Shown here piece after piece: positions 1-8,218 of a DNA stretch of 64,000 nt. The translations under genes and the position numbers were made by a program. How positions within the stretch are numbered: the first letter of the stretch is position 1; each line of letters begins with the position of its first letter. This DNA comes from BS150m-G50 sp964501185 [NCBI: uncultured Bacteroidia bacterium]. GTDB taxonomy: Bacteria > CAIWAD01 > BS150m-G50. The notes below the pieces were generated by a model. The model saw nothing but the letters and a program-made list of their open reading frames with translations. It was not told the origin of the DNA and did not search any database. The stretch is taken from assembly GCA_964501185.1 (NCBI GenBank), contig CAZCRT010000018.1, positions 1 through 64,000 of the forward strand, in the 5' to 3' direction.

Positions 1-60
1 GTACGTTTGAAACGTAATAGAGTCGTATACATGAAGCGACTTGACGTTTCTGTATGTTCA

Positions 61-156
61 AACGTGACTCAATCGAGGAACGAATACTTGTTGCACCGCT
101 GAAACGGTGCAACAAGCGATTAAGCATTCCAGTACGTTTGAACGTGACTTAATCGA
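61..156. repeat. Direct repeats flanking a perfect 12-bp hairpin
   Basis: The motif AACGTGACTYAATCGA occurs at 61-76 and 141-156. Between the copies lies a perfect inverted repeat, arms 87-98 (CTTGTTGCACCG) and 105-116, with a 6-nt loop. A related GTACGTTTGAA string is at 1-11 and 133-143. No T-run follows the hairpin on either strand, so it is not a textbook terminator. It lies just downstream of the tRNA gene; its function is unknown. Confidence 0.5.
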
Positions 157-157
157 A

Positions 158-230
158 TACCCGGGAGAGGAATCGAACCTCCGACCAATGGTTTAGGAAA
201 CCACTGCTCTATCCACTGAGCTACCCGGGC
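158..230 (-). tRNA. tRNA-Arg (anticodon CCT)
   Basis: The minus strand folds into a complete 73-nt cloverleaf: acceptor GCCCGGG, D stem GCTC/GAGC, anticodon stem GTGGT/ACCAT with loop TTCCTAA (anticodon CCT, reading AGG), T stem GGAGG/CCTCT with loop TTCGATT, and discriminator A. The first acceptor pair is G-U. The 3' CCA is not encoded, so it must be added by tRNA nucleotidyltransferase. It lies in the same direction as and downstream of the division operon, beyond a terminator-like hairpin. Confidence 0.95.
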
Positions 231-263
231 GCTGTATGAATGGATCAGGATACAGAAGCAGAC

Positions 264-296
264 AGAAAAATACACTCTTTAGAGAGAAAAAGAGTG
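264..296 (-). terminator. Candidate terminator of the division operon
   Basis: On the minus strand, arms CACTCTTT (296-289) and AAAGAGTG (280-273) form an 8-bp stem with an 8-nt loop, followed by TATTTTTCTG. It lies about 70 bp past the ftsZ stop and before tRNA-Arg. The stem is AT-rich, so termination may be weak. Confidence 0.5.
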
Positions 297-365
297 AATG
301 CAGGTGCGGAGCCGCAAACACTCTTCTTTCAGGGGAAGCGATTAATGTGATCAGCACTGACAGTA

Positions 366-1553
366 CTAATCCATCTGCCGACGCAGGAAAGTAGGTATCT
401 GAAGATCTTCCGTACTTTCCCTGACTGTTTCTTTCTTTATCCGGTAATCCTGCTCAGGTCGCTTCTCTGCTACCCTGCCTACATTACTTACCGGTACAGA
501 GTTAAAAAGTTCGGTCTGTGTTTCATGTACAGGTTTGACAGTACGATTGACTGTGGGGTGTTTCAGATCTATAATATCCGGAGCTTCCGATTCCTTGATA
601 CCGGTCGCGATTACTGTCACCCGGACTTCATCACCCAGAGAAGGATCAACCACTGTACCGAAAATGATGTTGGCATCACTACCTGTGGTTTCATAAATGA
701 CATTGGTAGCATCCTGAACATCATATAGAGTCAGATCGTCACCGCCGGTGATATTGATCAGCACACCACTGGCGCCCTTGATCGAAACGTCGTCAAGCAG
801 CGGACTGGAGATGGCTTTCTGAGCTGCCTCCAGGGCGCGATGCTCACCGGAGGAGACACCAACACCCATCAGAGCACCACCCATTTCAGACATAACTGTA
901 CGAACATCTGCAAAATCCAGATTGATCATACCGTGGATTGTAATCATGTCCGCGATTCCTTTAACAGCCTGATGCAGCACATTATCCGCCAACCGGAAAG
1001 CGTCGAAAAGTGAAGTGTTCTTCTCCACAACACTCATCAATCTCTGGTTGGGGATCACCAGCAGTGTATCCACCTGTTCTCTCAACTGTGCTATTCCCTC
1101 TTCAGCGCGATCCATACGCTGCTTTCCCTCGAAAATAAAAGGTTTGGTTACAATAGCTACGGTCAGCGCGCCTTCTTCACGAGCAATGCGGGCTATTTCA
1201 GGGGCTGCGCCGGTTCCGGTACCACCGCCCATTCCGGCAGTGATAAAGACCATATCACAGTCCCTGACAATTGTGCGCACATCACTTTCTTCCTCCAGCA
1301 GCGCCTGTTTGCCGATTTTTGGATTTGCACCGGCTCCAAGGCCCCGGGTAATGTTGCGTCCAATCTGAAGTTTGTTGGAAGCACCATTCATTTCCAGGGC
1401 CTGGTGGTCAGTATTTACAGCAATGAACTGAACTCCGTTCAGTGCCTCGGTAATCATCCGGTTGATAGCATTACCGCCACCACCCCCGATTCCAATGACT
1501 TTGATTCGCGCTTCCTGCTCAAACGAATCATCGAGATTAAAGGCTAGTTCCAT
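366..1553 (-). CDS. ftsZ: Cell division protein FtsZ
   Basis: This is the tubulin-like GTPase that polymerises into the Z ring at the division site. At 395 aa it has usual FtsZ length. Visible are the N-terminal Gly-rich nucleotide loop (VIGIGGGGGNAINRM), the tubulin signature GGGTGTG near residue 108, and the T7 synergy loop NLDFADV with the catalytic Asp. A variable linker leads to a C-terminal peptide ending IPTFLRRQMD, the conserved tail that binds FtsA and other membrane tethers. A GGAGGAG ribosome site precedes the ATG. It is the last gene of the division operon, 16 bp after the second ftsA paralogue, which fits the ftsQ-ftsA-ftsZ order of many bacteria. Confidence 0.98.
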   Translation of the reverse strand: MELAFNLDDSFEQEARIKVIGIGGGGGNAINRMITEALNGVQFIAVNTDHQALEMNGASNKLQIGRNITRGLGAGANPKIGKQALLEEESDVRTIVRDCDMVFITAGMGGGTGTGAAPEIARIAREEGALTVAIVTKPFIFEGKQRMDRAEEGIAQLREQVDTLLVIPNQRLMSVVEKNTSLFDAFRLADNVLHQAVKGIADMITIHGMINLDFADVRTVMSEMGGALMGVGVSSGEHRALEAAQKAISSPLLDDVSIKGASGVLINITGGDDLTLYDVQDATNVIYETTGSDANIIFGTVVDPSLGDEVRVTVIATGIKESEAPDIIDLKHPTVNRTVKPVHETQTELFNSVPVSNVGRVAEKRPEQDYRIKKETVRESTEDLQIPTFLRRQMD

Positions 1554-1569
1554 TTCTCCTCCGCACTTG

Positions 1570-2829
1570 TCAGTGTATTATCCTGTCCACTTTCTTTATT
1601 GTTCGTTTCTGTAGTCCCTTGAACCAGCGTTGCAGACGGTGTGGTTCCCGTTCATACAGCTGATAAAGGGAGGGGTCTGTCTGCCAGCGCAATAGCCCCA
1701 GAGTTGTAGCGTTGGCAGAGTTGTAGTTCTCGGCATTTATAAATCCCAGCGGTCTCCCACACCGTGCAGGCTTCCCAAACAGTTGGCTGACTGCCTGCGC
1801 AAATCCCTGTAAACGGCTGCCACCACCGGTGAGTACTATTCCACCACCCAGTCCACCGATCAGCAGTTCTTTCTCAATCTGTTGTTTGATCTGTTGCAGC
1901 ATCTCTTCTACACGCGGCTGTACAATCTGCCGCACCTCTGTAGTACCTACTGAACAGGAGACATTGCGAAAGTCGGTATACTCAATCTGCTCCTGCCGCT
2001 TCTCTTCAGCATCTGTTTTCAAACCGCCAAAACTGCGCTTTATCTGTTCGGCGATAGAGACATCTACCCGTAATGCCTCAGCGATATCCCTGGTGATTCG
2101 ATGAGCGCCCAGTACCATACTCCCAGCGTACTGCATCCGTCCGTGCTGGAAAGCTATCAGATCAGTCATATCAGCCCCGATATCGATCAGCAACACACCC
2201 AGCTCCTTTTCATCTTCATTCAACACGGCCAGTGCTGATGCCAGCCCGGCAGAAACAGTATTACGCATGATCAATCCTGACCGTTCAACTACCTTCCTCA
2301 GGTTGGCTACGATAGAGGCGGGATAATACTGTCCGGCCAGACTACCGGCCAGAACAACTGAACTGAGACCAATCGGTTGTTTCACCTGCCCACCCTCATC
2401 GAGTGAGAACAGCTGCTCGTGAAAATGCAGCGGTTCGCAGTCAGGCTCTATGAATTGTTCGCGAATCCGCTGATAGAGCCGGTCGACATGTTCCTGCCTG
2501 ATGATGATTCCCTTTTTCCCCTGAGTGGGGTCACCGACTTTCAAACGGTAAGAATGACGATGAAAACGGAGCCTTTCACTTGACAGTGATACAATCACTT
2601 CATGTACCAGCGTCCCCTGGCTCTGCTCCAGCTGTGTAACACAATCCATCACACTACGCTGAACATCCTCAAGATTGTAAATCGTCCCATTGCGAATCCC
2701 GTTGGCAGGCACACTGTGACCACCAACAATTTCCACCTGCGGCTGGCCTTCATTAAAGGCGCCGATCAGCATTCGCACACCGGCAGTGCCTATATCCAGA
2801 ACGACTGCTAACTCCTGAGTGTTACCCAT
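1570..2829 (-). CDS. Second FtsA-like actin-fold division protein
   Basis: An actin/Hsp70-fold ATPase paralogous to the FtsA encoded just upstream; 419 aa from the chosen start. Motifs are phosphate-1 VVLDIGTAGVRM near the N-terminus, a degenerate phosphate-2 LLIDIGADMTDL, and the adenosine motif GGIVLTGGGSRL. The C-terminus (RLQRWFKGLQKR and on) is basic and amphipathic, resembling an FtsA membrane-targeting helix. The start MGNTQ was preferred over an ATG 45 bp upstream because AAGGTGG sits at good spacing and the ATG overlaps the upstream ftsA stop as TGATG, implying translational coupling. Known FtsA proteins tether FtsZ to the membrane. Here the two paralogues could form heteromers or have split roles, which is inference. 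Confidence 0.85.
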   Translation of the reverse strand: MGNTQELAVVLDIGTAGVRMLIGAFNEGQPQVEIVGGHSVPANGIRNGTIYNLEDVQRSVMDCVTQLEQSQGTLVHEVIVSLSSERLRFHRHSYRLKVGDPTQGKKGIIIRQEHVDRLYQRIREQFIEPDCEPLHFHEQLFSLDEGGQVKQPIGLSSVVLAGSLAGQYYPASIVANLRKVVERSGLIMRNTVSAGLASALAVLNEDEKELGVLLIDIGADMTDLIAFQHGRMQYAGSMVLGAHRITRDIAEALRVDVSIAEQIKRSFGGLKTDAEEKRQEQIEYTDFRNVSCSVGTTEVRQIVQPRVEEMLQQIKQQIEKELLIGGLGGGIVLTGGGSRLQGFAQAVSQLFGKPARCGRPLGFINAENYNSANATTLGLLRWQTDPSLYQLYEREPHRLQRWFKGLQKRTIKKVDRIIH

Positions 2830-4118
2830 CAGAGTGCCACCTTTCCGAGTACACGTTGCCACATGTTCCGCCACAGCCGACTCCTGTCACCTGAATTGTC
2901 ATCCCTGAGATCAGCGGATAGAAGTGGATTACCAATACTCCTGACAAGATCCTTGTTGAGTTTGTTCATACGGGCGGCTGTATAGAGAATCATTCCTACA
3001 GCCACTGTATAGCGGGGATGTTCCAGACGGTCATGAATGCCCGGCAGGTTGATTGGCTGGCCAATGCGTACGCTGCGCTGAAACAGTTCCTCCGCTACTT
3101 CTTTGATGCCCGGCAACTGACTGCCACCACCGGTCAGCACAATTCCAGCTTCCAGCATTTTCAGGAAGCGACTCCGCTCCAGTTCTTTCAGAATATGCTC
3201 GAAGTATTCTCTCAACCTGCACTCAATGATGCTGGCTATGTAACTCAGGGAGAACTCATTGGCCGAACTGCTGTTCAACAGCGGCACTCGGATTCGTCGA
3301 TCCTCTGTAATAATGCGGGGTGTCGCTCTGCCGTACTCAATTTTCAGTTCCTCGGCGTCCTCCAGAGATGTGCTCAGAATCTCTGCCAGGTCACGCGTGA
3401 TACGTTCACCCCCGAGAGGTAACACATGCACATGTTGCAGGTGGCCGCCGTGATACAATGAGATATCGCAGGTACCACCGCCGATATCGATCATGAGGCT
3501 ACCGTAATTGCGCTCCCCTTCAGTCATCACAGCCATGCCGCTGGCCAGTGATTCAAGTACCATTGAGTCAACAGTATGACCTGCCTCCTCAATACAGTTC
3601 TGTATATTGTTGGTTACAGATGCTGCACTGCTTACAACGAGTACATCCGCATCCAATCTGTAACCGGTCATTCCAATCGGTTGTTGCACAGCCATCCCGT
3701 CTATCTGGAAGCTGCGTGGAAGTGTGTGGGTCAACACCTGTTCGCCCCCTGCCAGAGCGGGAATCGCCTGCTGCACAACATTTTCAACAGCCAGTGGTGT
3801 GATCTCAGTGATCTCATGGCGCTCACCACCCAGGTTCAGTGAGCCACGCCCGCTGATTGAGCTTATTTTCTGCCCGGTGATGCCAACAACCAGGGGAGTC
3901 GCTTTCACCTGAGCCATCTGTTCAGCCATCTTTACGGAGCGGCTTACAGCAGCCGATGCTTCACGCATATTTACAATAGTACCCTGGTTCATCCCGCGTG
4001 AATCCTCAATACCGATGCCGATGATATCCGGCATACCATCTTCAGGCAGCCGTGCAATGAGGGTTACCTGCTTTGTCGTTCCCAGATCAACGACAGTTAT
4101 CACTTGCTGGCTATTCAT
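2829..4118 (-). CDS. ftsA: Cell division protein FtsA
   Basis: The actin-like ATPase that anchors FtsZ filaments to the cytoplasmic membrane and recruits later division proteins. At 429 aa it has standard length. Visible are phosphate-1 VVDLGTTKQVTLIA, an SHS2/1C-type domain region (about 85-170), phosphate-2 SLMIDIGGGTCDISL, and the adenosine motif GIVLTGGGSQLPG. The C-terminal segment RLWRNMWQRVLGKVAL is a convincing amphipathic membrane-targeting helix. The start overlaps the ftsQ stop by 4 bp (ATGA), and the stop overlaps the start of a second ftsA-like gene (TGATG). Of the two paralogues, this one has the more canonical nucleotide-binding motifs. Confidence 0.93.
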   Translation of the reverse strand: MNSQQVITVVDLGTTKQVTLIARLPEDGMPDIIGIGIEDSRGMNQGTIVNMREASAAVSRSVKMAEQMAQVKATPLVVGITGQKISSISGRGSLNLGGERHEITEITPLAVENVVQQAIPALAGGEQVLTHTLPRSFQIDGMAVQQPIGMTGYRLDADVLVVSSAASVTNNIQNCIEEAGHTVDSMVLESLASGMAVMTEGERNYGSLMIDIGGGTCDISLYHGGHLQHVHVLPLGGERITRDLAEILSTSLEDAEELKIEYGRATPRIITEDRRIRVPLLNSSSANEFSLSYIASIIECRLREYFEHILKELERSRFLKMLEAGIVLTGGGSQLPGIKEVAEELFQRSVRIGQPINLPGIHDRLEHPRYTVAVGMILYTAARMNKLNKDLVRSIGNPLLSADLRDDNSGDRSRLWRNMWQRVLGKVAL

Positions 4119-4867
4119 GTGTCAGTGCGCCTCCTGGTAATCAGCTTGTTCTGAAACCGCAGATCTATGTGTGAGACATTGCCGTTAGTCATCTCCGGGC
4201 GATTCAGAAAGAGCTCCAGCTTGGTCAGTTGATGGTCAATCTGCTGCCAGGACAACACCGCCGCTACCCTGCTTTCGCCAACACTGAAACTGACCCGATC
4301 CCCCAGGTCCGCCTCCTGCAGGTGGTTGTAAAGCTGCGGGTAATTGTCCCTGATGTGCGACATCATCTGACAGGCAGTTTTCAGAGTAACACCATCCTGC
4401 AGGGTCAGTGTCGGAAGTGTTAATGGTCGTTCAAAAGAACGCCATGGGAGAATTTCCCCCTGAGCACAGTAGACCTGCCACTCTGTCTCGGCGCGATAGA
4501 GCAGAACTGGATCGGCTTCCGTAACACTTATCTGCAACCGGTGTGGTGGACGGATCGAAATGCTCGATGTTCTGATCCAGGGCAACCGGTTCAGTCTATC
4601 AGCAAGGTGATCCTTATCGATGACAAAAAGATTCCTGTGCATCAGATCAACATGTGAAACAATGTCGTTGTCGCTGAGGAAGTGGTTTCCGACAACTGTC
4701 ACTTCCTGCATCTCAAAAAGTGTCGATGACGCAGCCGCATAGAACAGACCGGTAAGAATCAGCATCAGCGACAGCTCCACTCCTGTTCTGACAGTCCTGT
4801 GCCAGACAACCTGCCAGATGTTGCTGAATTTGATACGACGGCCAGGGCGCGTAGCCATACGAGTCAT
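4115..4867 (-). CDS. ftsQ: Cell division protein FtsQ/DivIB
   Basis: A bitopic membrane protein of the divisome that bridges cytoplasmic and periplasmic division proteins (FtsB/FtsL partners in other bacteria). At 250 aa it has a basic cytoplasmic N-terminus, one transmembrane helix at about 32-50 (LSLMLILTGLFYAAASS), then a POTRA-type domain beginning MQEVTVVGNHFLS and a FtsQ-like beta domain with the typical LPWIR and RPPHRLQISVTEADP segments. It overlaps murB and ftsA by 4 bp on either side. Sequence conservation of FtsQ is low in general. The call rests on topology, the POTRA pattern and position between murB and ftsA. Confidence 0.9.
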   Translation of the reverse strand: MTRMATRPGRRIKFSNIWQVVWHRTVRTGVELSLMLILTGLFYAAASSTLFEMQEVTVVGNHFLSDNDIVSHVDLMHRNLFVIDKDHLADRLNRLPWIRTSSISIRPPHRLQISVTEADPVLLYRAETEWQVYCAQGEILPWRSFERPLTLPTLTLQDGVTLKTACQMMSHIRDNYPQLYNHLQEADLGDRVSFSVGESRVAAVLSWQQIDHQLTKLELFLNRPEMTNGNVSHIDLRFQNKLITRRRTDT

Positions 4868-5766
4868 GAATCAAATCCTATCAGTTTGATCTCAAGAGGA
4901 AGTTCGATATCAGAGTGTTCCCGTACCCGTTGTTTTACTTCATCAATCAGGGCGATCATATCGGCAGCCGTACCCGCACCTGTGTTGATAAAGAAATTTG
5001 CATGCATCGTTGACACTTCGATATCACCCTTTCGCATTCCTTTGCATCCCGCGTCTTCAATAAGCTTTCCAGGAAAGTGGTCAGGCACTCTCTTGAAAAC
5101 GCTACCCAGGGAGTGCTTATCAAGTGGTTGCGTTTCCCTGCGCTTGGCGAGCACTTCACGAGTCTGTAGATACGCTTTGTCACGTGATACACTACCCAGT
5201 CGAAGCCAGGCCTTAACAATGAAACGCCCTTTAAGACCGCTTGTCCTGCGGTATCTGAAACCAATTTCACTTCGTTCAAGTTCTGAAATACCATCAGCAT
5301 CAACCAGCCGCAACCGCTCAACCATGTTGCCAATTTCCTGGCCATATGCACCGGCATTCATGGCAATAGCACCACCAAGCATACTGGGCATCCCTATCAG
5401 GTATTCAAGTCCGGTGAGTTCGTTATCGGCACAGAAGCGAATCAGGGAGGCGCTGTCAACCGCACATCCTGCTTCCAGCAGTTCCGGTTCCGCCATACGC
5501 ATTTCCGCAAGTCGCGGTCCGGGTTGTATCACAATTCCCCTGAAGCCCTGATCACTGAAAAGAATGTTACTGCCTTTCCCTACTATGACCATCGGCACTT
5601 CCCTGTCCCTGACCAGACGGAACAGTTGCATCAGCTCCTGTTCACTCTGTGGTTGACAGAAGAAATCTGCCGGGCCACCAATGCGAATCGTGCTGTGACG
5701 GCTGAGCGGCTCCTTTTCTTTCACCATACCGCTATAGCGTTCCAACAGATCTTTGATGGTAATCAT
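4864..5766 (-). CDS. murB: UDP-N-acetylenolpyruvoylglucosamine reductase MurB
   Basis: A cytoplasmic FAD enzyme that reduces UDP-GlcNAc-enolpyruvate to UDP-MurNAc with NADPH, the second committed step of peptidoglycan precursor synthesis. The 300-aa protein shows the FAD-binding region (STIRIGGPADFF, GKGSNILFSDQGF, GMPSMLGGAIAMNAGAYG), the catalytic-serine segment HSLGSVFKRV, and a C-terminal LPLEIKLIG carrying the conserved Glu. The short form matches type II MurB enzymes of Gram-positives and many other phyla. It is embedded between ftsW and ftsQ with 4-bp overlaps at both ends, so it is translated with the division genes. Confidence 0.96.
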   Translation of the reverse strand: MITIKDLLERYSGMVKEKEPLSRHSTIRIGGPADFFCQPQSEQELMQLFRLVRDREVPMVIVGKGSNILFSDQGFRGIVIQPGPRLAEMRMAEPELLEAGCAVDSASLIRFCADNELTGLEYLIGMPSMLGGAIAMNAGAYGQEIGNMVERLRLVDADGISELERSEIGFRYRRTSGLKGRFIVKAWLRLGSVSRDKAYLQTREVLAKRRETQPLDKHSLGSVFKRVPDHFPGKLIEDAGCKGMRKGDIEVSTMHANFFINTGAGTAADMIALIDEVKQRVREHSDIELPLEIKLIGFDS

Positions 5767-6866
5767 GTACGCTCCCTATCACTTTGCAGATGAATATTGA
5801 GTAACACTCCTGTTGCGACGAACATAATCAGCAGATTTGCACCACCGTAGCTGATAAAGGGCAAAGGCAATCCGGTATTAGGTGCCAGCCCGATCACAAT
5901 CAACATGTGCAGCAACGCGTAGTAGACAACCGTGAAAACAATTCCGGCCGCCAGCAGACGTCCGAAAGTATCGGGGGCACGGCGGATAATGCGCACTCCC
6001 AGATAGAGGAACAAACCGAAGACCGTCACTACAAAACCGGTTCCAAGCAATCCCAGTTCCTCACCAATCACAGCGAAGATGAAATCATTGTAGGGTAATG
6101 GCAGGTAAAGCAACTTCTGCATGCTGTCACCGACTCCCTGACCGGTGGCACCACCCCGTCCCAGCGCTATCAGGGAATGCAGTAGCTGGTAAGCTTCTGG
6201 ATTCAGCGTCCACATATCATGCAGGAACAACTTTATCCGTTCCAGACGATAGCTCTGCAGCATAATCATGAGTGGGGCAGCCACGGTGGCAATCACCATC
6301 ACAATACCTACAACCCTCCAGTGAAGACCGGCCAGGAACAGCTGGGTGACTACTATCAGCGTGATAACGGCTGTTGTGGAAAAATCCGGTTGTCGAAATA
6401 TCAATACCGCAATGATAAGGTAGATTGCACTCCATTGTATCACGGTAGCTGTAGTACGATTGTGTATTTCCCGTTGTGAGAGCGAGTGTGCGGTAAAGAG
6501 GATCAGTGCCAGCTTTGCCACCTCTGCTGTCTGAAAGGAGAAACCACCCAGGGCAATACTGCGGGCCGCACCACCAACCGCATTGTCACTCAGCAGAGTG
6601 AATACCAGCATAACTATTGCACCAATTACCATTGGCCAGGCAGCTCGATGCAGAAAATGATAATCAATCCTTGCAGCCAGGTAACCGAGAGCAATCCCGA
6701 GGCTTCCAGCTATAATCTGCTTTAAAAGCAGTTTCCAGGATGGGTCTCCCCGTTCCAGCAGCATGGGGGAAGTTGCACTGTAGATCATTACCAGTCCGAA
6801 AATGAACAGCATGCCCACCACTCCAAGCAGCAGGTAGGATATTGTATCACGACTCATAGTGTTCAA
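5763..6866 (-). CDS. ftsW: SEDS-family peptidoglycan glycosyltransferase FtsW
   Basis: A polytopic inner-membrane SEDS protein that polymerises glycan strands at the septum together with its cognate class B PBP. At 367 aa it has about ten hydrophobic segments. Family signatures include LVMIYSAT in the first helix, FQTAEVAKLALILF, RQPDFSTT, and the C-terminal VIGEELGLLGTGFVVTVFG and GLPLPFISYGGANLL. FtsW rather than RodA is inferred from the operon, since its partner ftsI is two genes upstream. It overlaps murF and murB by 4 bp each. mraY, murD and murG, usual neighbours of ftsW, are missing here. Confidence 0.95.
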   Translation of the reverse strand: MNTMSRDTISYLLLGVVGMLFIFGLVMIYSATSPMLLERGDPSWKLLLKQIIAGSLGIALGYLAARIDYHFLHRAAWPMVIGAIVMLVFTLLSDNAVGGAARSIALGGFSFQTAEVAKLALILFTAHSLSQREIHNRTTATVIQWSAIYLIIAVLIFRQPDFSTTAVITLIVVTQLFLAGLHWRVVGIVMVIATVAAPLMIMLQSYRLERIKLFLHDMWTLNPEAYQLLHSLIALGRGGATGQGVGDSMQKLLYLPLPYNDFIFAVIGEELGLLGTGFVVTVFGLFLYLGVRIIRRAPDTFGRLLAAGIVFTVVYYALLHMLIVIGLAPNTGLPLPFISYGGANLLIMFVATGVLLNIHLQSDRERT

Positions 6867-8218
6867 TGGACTAATCCCTCAAGTATGTCACCCAGCCGGT
6901 AGGCATTTGAACCTTTGATGAGAATCAAATCCTCCGCAGTTGTCATCTGCCGCAGCTCCCGGAGCAGATCCTCTGGCTGAAGAAACAGTTTCTTCTGACC
7001 ACTCAGCTCCTGAAACAATTCCCGGGCATCTTCGCCCAGCACCAGAAAGTGGTCAATCGGTAAGGTGGAAGCATACCGGGCAACTTCCCGGTGCAATTGT
7101 TCTGACCACTCACCCAGTTCAGCCATTGCCGCCAGTACAGCTATGCGTCGACCTTTTACAGGGATTTCCGCAAGGGTTGTCAGAGCAGCACGCATTGATT
7201 CAGGGCTGGCGTTGTAGCAGTCATCGATCACCCTGCCGGAGGAAGTATCATGTATTACAAATCTCCCTTTGATTGTGTGCCCTGTTGCCATCCGTGACGC
7301 CAGGATATCTGCATTAACACCAATCACCCGCGCCAGCGTCCAGGCAATCAGTGCCAGTCCCGCACCATGAAGTCCTGGAAGTGGGCACATGAATTCCTCC
7401 CCTTCCAGTCGCAAGCGATAGTGCCCCTGATCATCTCTCTCCAGCAGTTCTCCTGTGAAATCTGCTTCCTGCGATTCATCGAGAGAGCAGGTAATCCGCC
7501 TGGATAACTGGCTGGCAGTGCTGACGACCAGTTCATCGTCAAGCGGGATGATAGCTGTGCCCTGCTGCGAAAGCCCCTCCCATAGCTCACCTTTTGCACA
7601 GCGAACACCATCAAGACCACCGAGAAGTCCGGCATGTGCATGACCGATGTTGGTAATCACTGCCAGCTCCGGCTGAACCAGACGACTGAGTTTACCAATT
7701 TCACCGGGCCGGTTGGCGCCGATTTCTGCGATGAACCACTTCTGGTCAGCCAGGTGGTTGCAAATGGAAAGTGGTACTCCCTGTGTGCTGTTGAGGTTGC
7801 CGGGAGAACATCCGATGTCTACAGATCCCTGCAAAAGATGATACAGCAGTTCTTTCAATGTCGTCTTACCGTTTGATCCGGTAATCGCAATAAAACGAGT
7901 TGAAGACACACTACGCACTTCAGCAGCCAGCTGCATGAGCGCTTCCCTGACATCCTCCACCGGTAGCACCGGTTTATCATGAAACTGCTCACGGTTATCA
8001 TCAAAGAACAGACGTTGTGCCAGTGCAGATGCGCCCAGATCCAGAGCCTGTTGAATGTGCTCATGTCCGTCAACATAACGACCTTGAAAAGGCAGAAAGA
8101 TATCTCCAGGTTGTGCCTGACGAGAATCGAGAACTACACGGCTGAATACTCCCTTCCCGCTGGCAGGGGGATCAGCGTTAAGCAGCCGGGCAAGCTGTGT
8201 GAGAGTCATCTCTTTCAT
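6863..8218 (-). CDS. murF: UDP-MurNAc-tripeptide-D-Ala-D-Ala ligase MurF
   Basis: A cytoplasmic ATP-dependent Mur ligase that adds D-Ala-D-Ala to UDP-MurNAc-tripeptide. The 451-aa protein has an N-terminal UDP-substrate domain, the central P-loop ITGSNGKTTLKELL near residue 112, the conserved ITNIGHAHAG segment, and the C-terminal IDDCYNASPESMRAAL segment typical of MurF (YNANPxSM family motif). The length fits MurF and excludes the folate ligases. It lies between ftsI and ftsW with 4-bp overlaps. The preceding ligase MurE is not next to it, which is unusual because murE-murF are normally adjacent. Confidence 0.95.
   Translation of the reverse strand: MKEMTLTQLARLLNADPPASGKGVFSRVVLDSRQAQPGDIFLPFQGRYVDGHEHIQQALDLGASALAQRLFFDDNREQFHDKPVLPVEDVREALMQLAAEVRSVSSTRFIAITGSNGKTTLKELLYHLLQGSVDIGCSPGNLNSTQGVPLSICNHLADQKWFIAEIGANRPGEIGKLSRLVQPELAVITNIGHAHAGLLGGLDGVRCAKGELWEGLSQQGTAIIPLDDELVVSTASQLSRRITCSLDESQEADFTGELLERDDQGHYRLRLEGEEFMCPLPGLHGAGLALIAWTLARVIGVNADILASRMATGHTIKGRFVIHDTSSGRVIDDCYNASPESMRAALTTLAEIPVKGRRIAVLAAMAELGEWSEQLHREVARYASTLPIDHFLVLGEDARELFQELSGQKKLFLQPEDLLRELRQMTTAEDLILIKGSNAYRLGDILEGLVH

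Noticed and set aside
87-116. Hairpin as a tRNA-Arg terminator
   Set aside because: The stem is perfect, but no T-run follows on the minus strand.
4799-5551. 250-codon plus-strand frame over murB and ftsQ
   Set aside because: Both underlying minus-strand genes are certain; the frame is Ser/Arg-rich shadow sequence without motifs.
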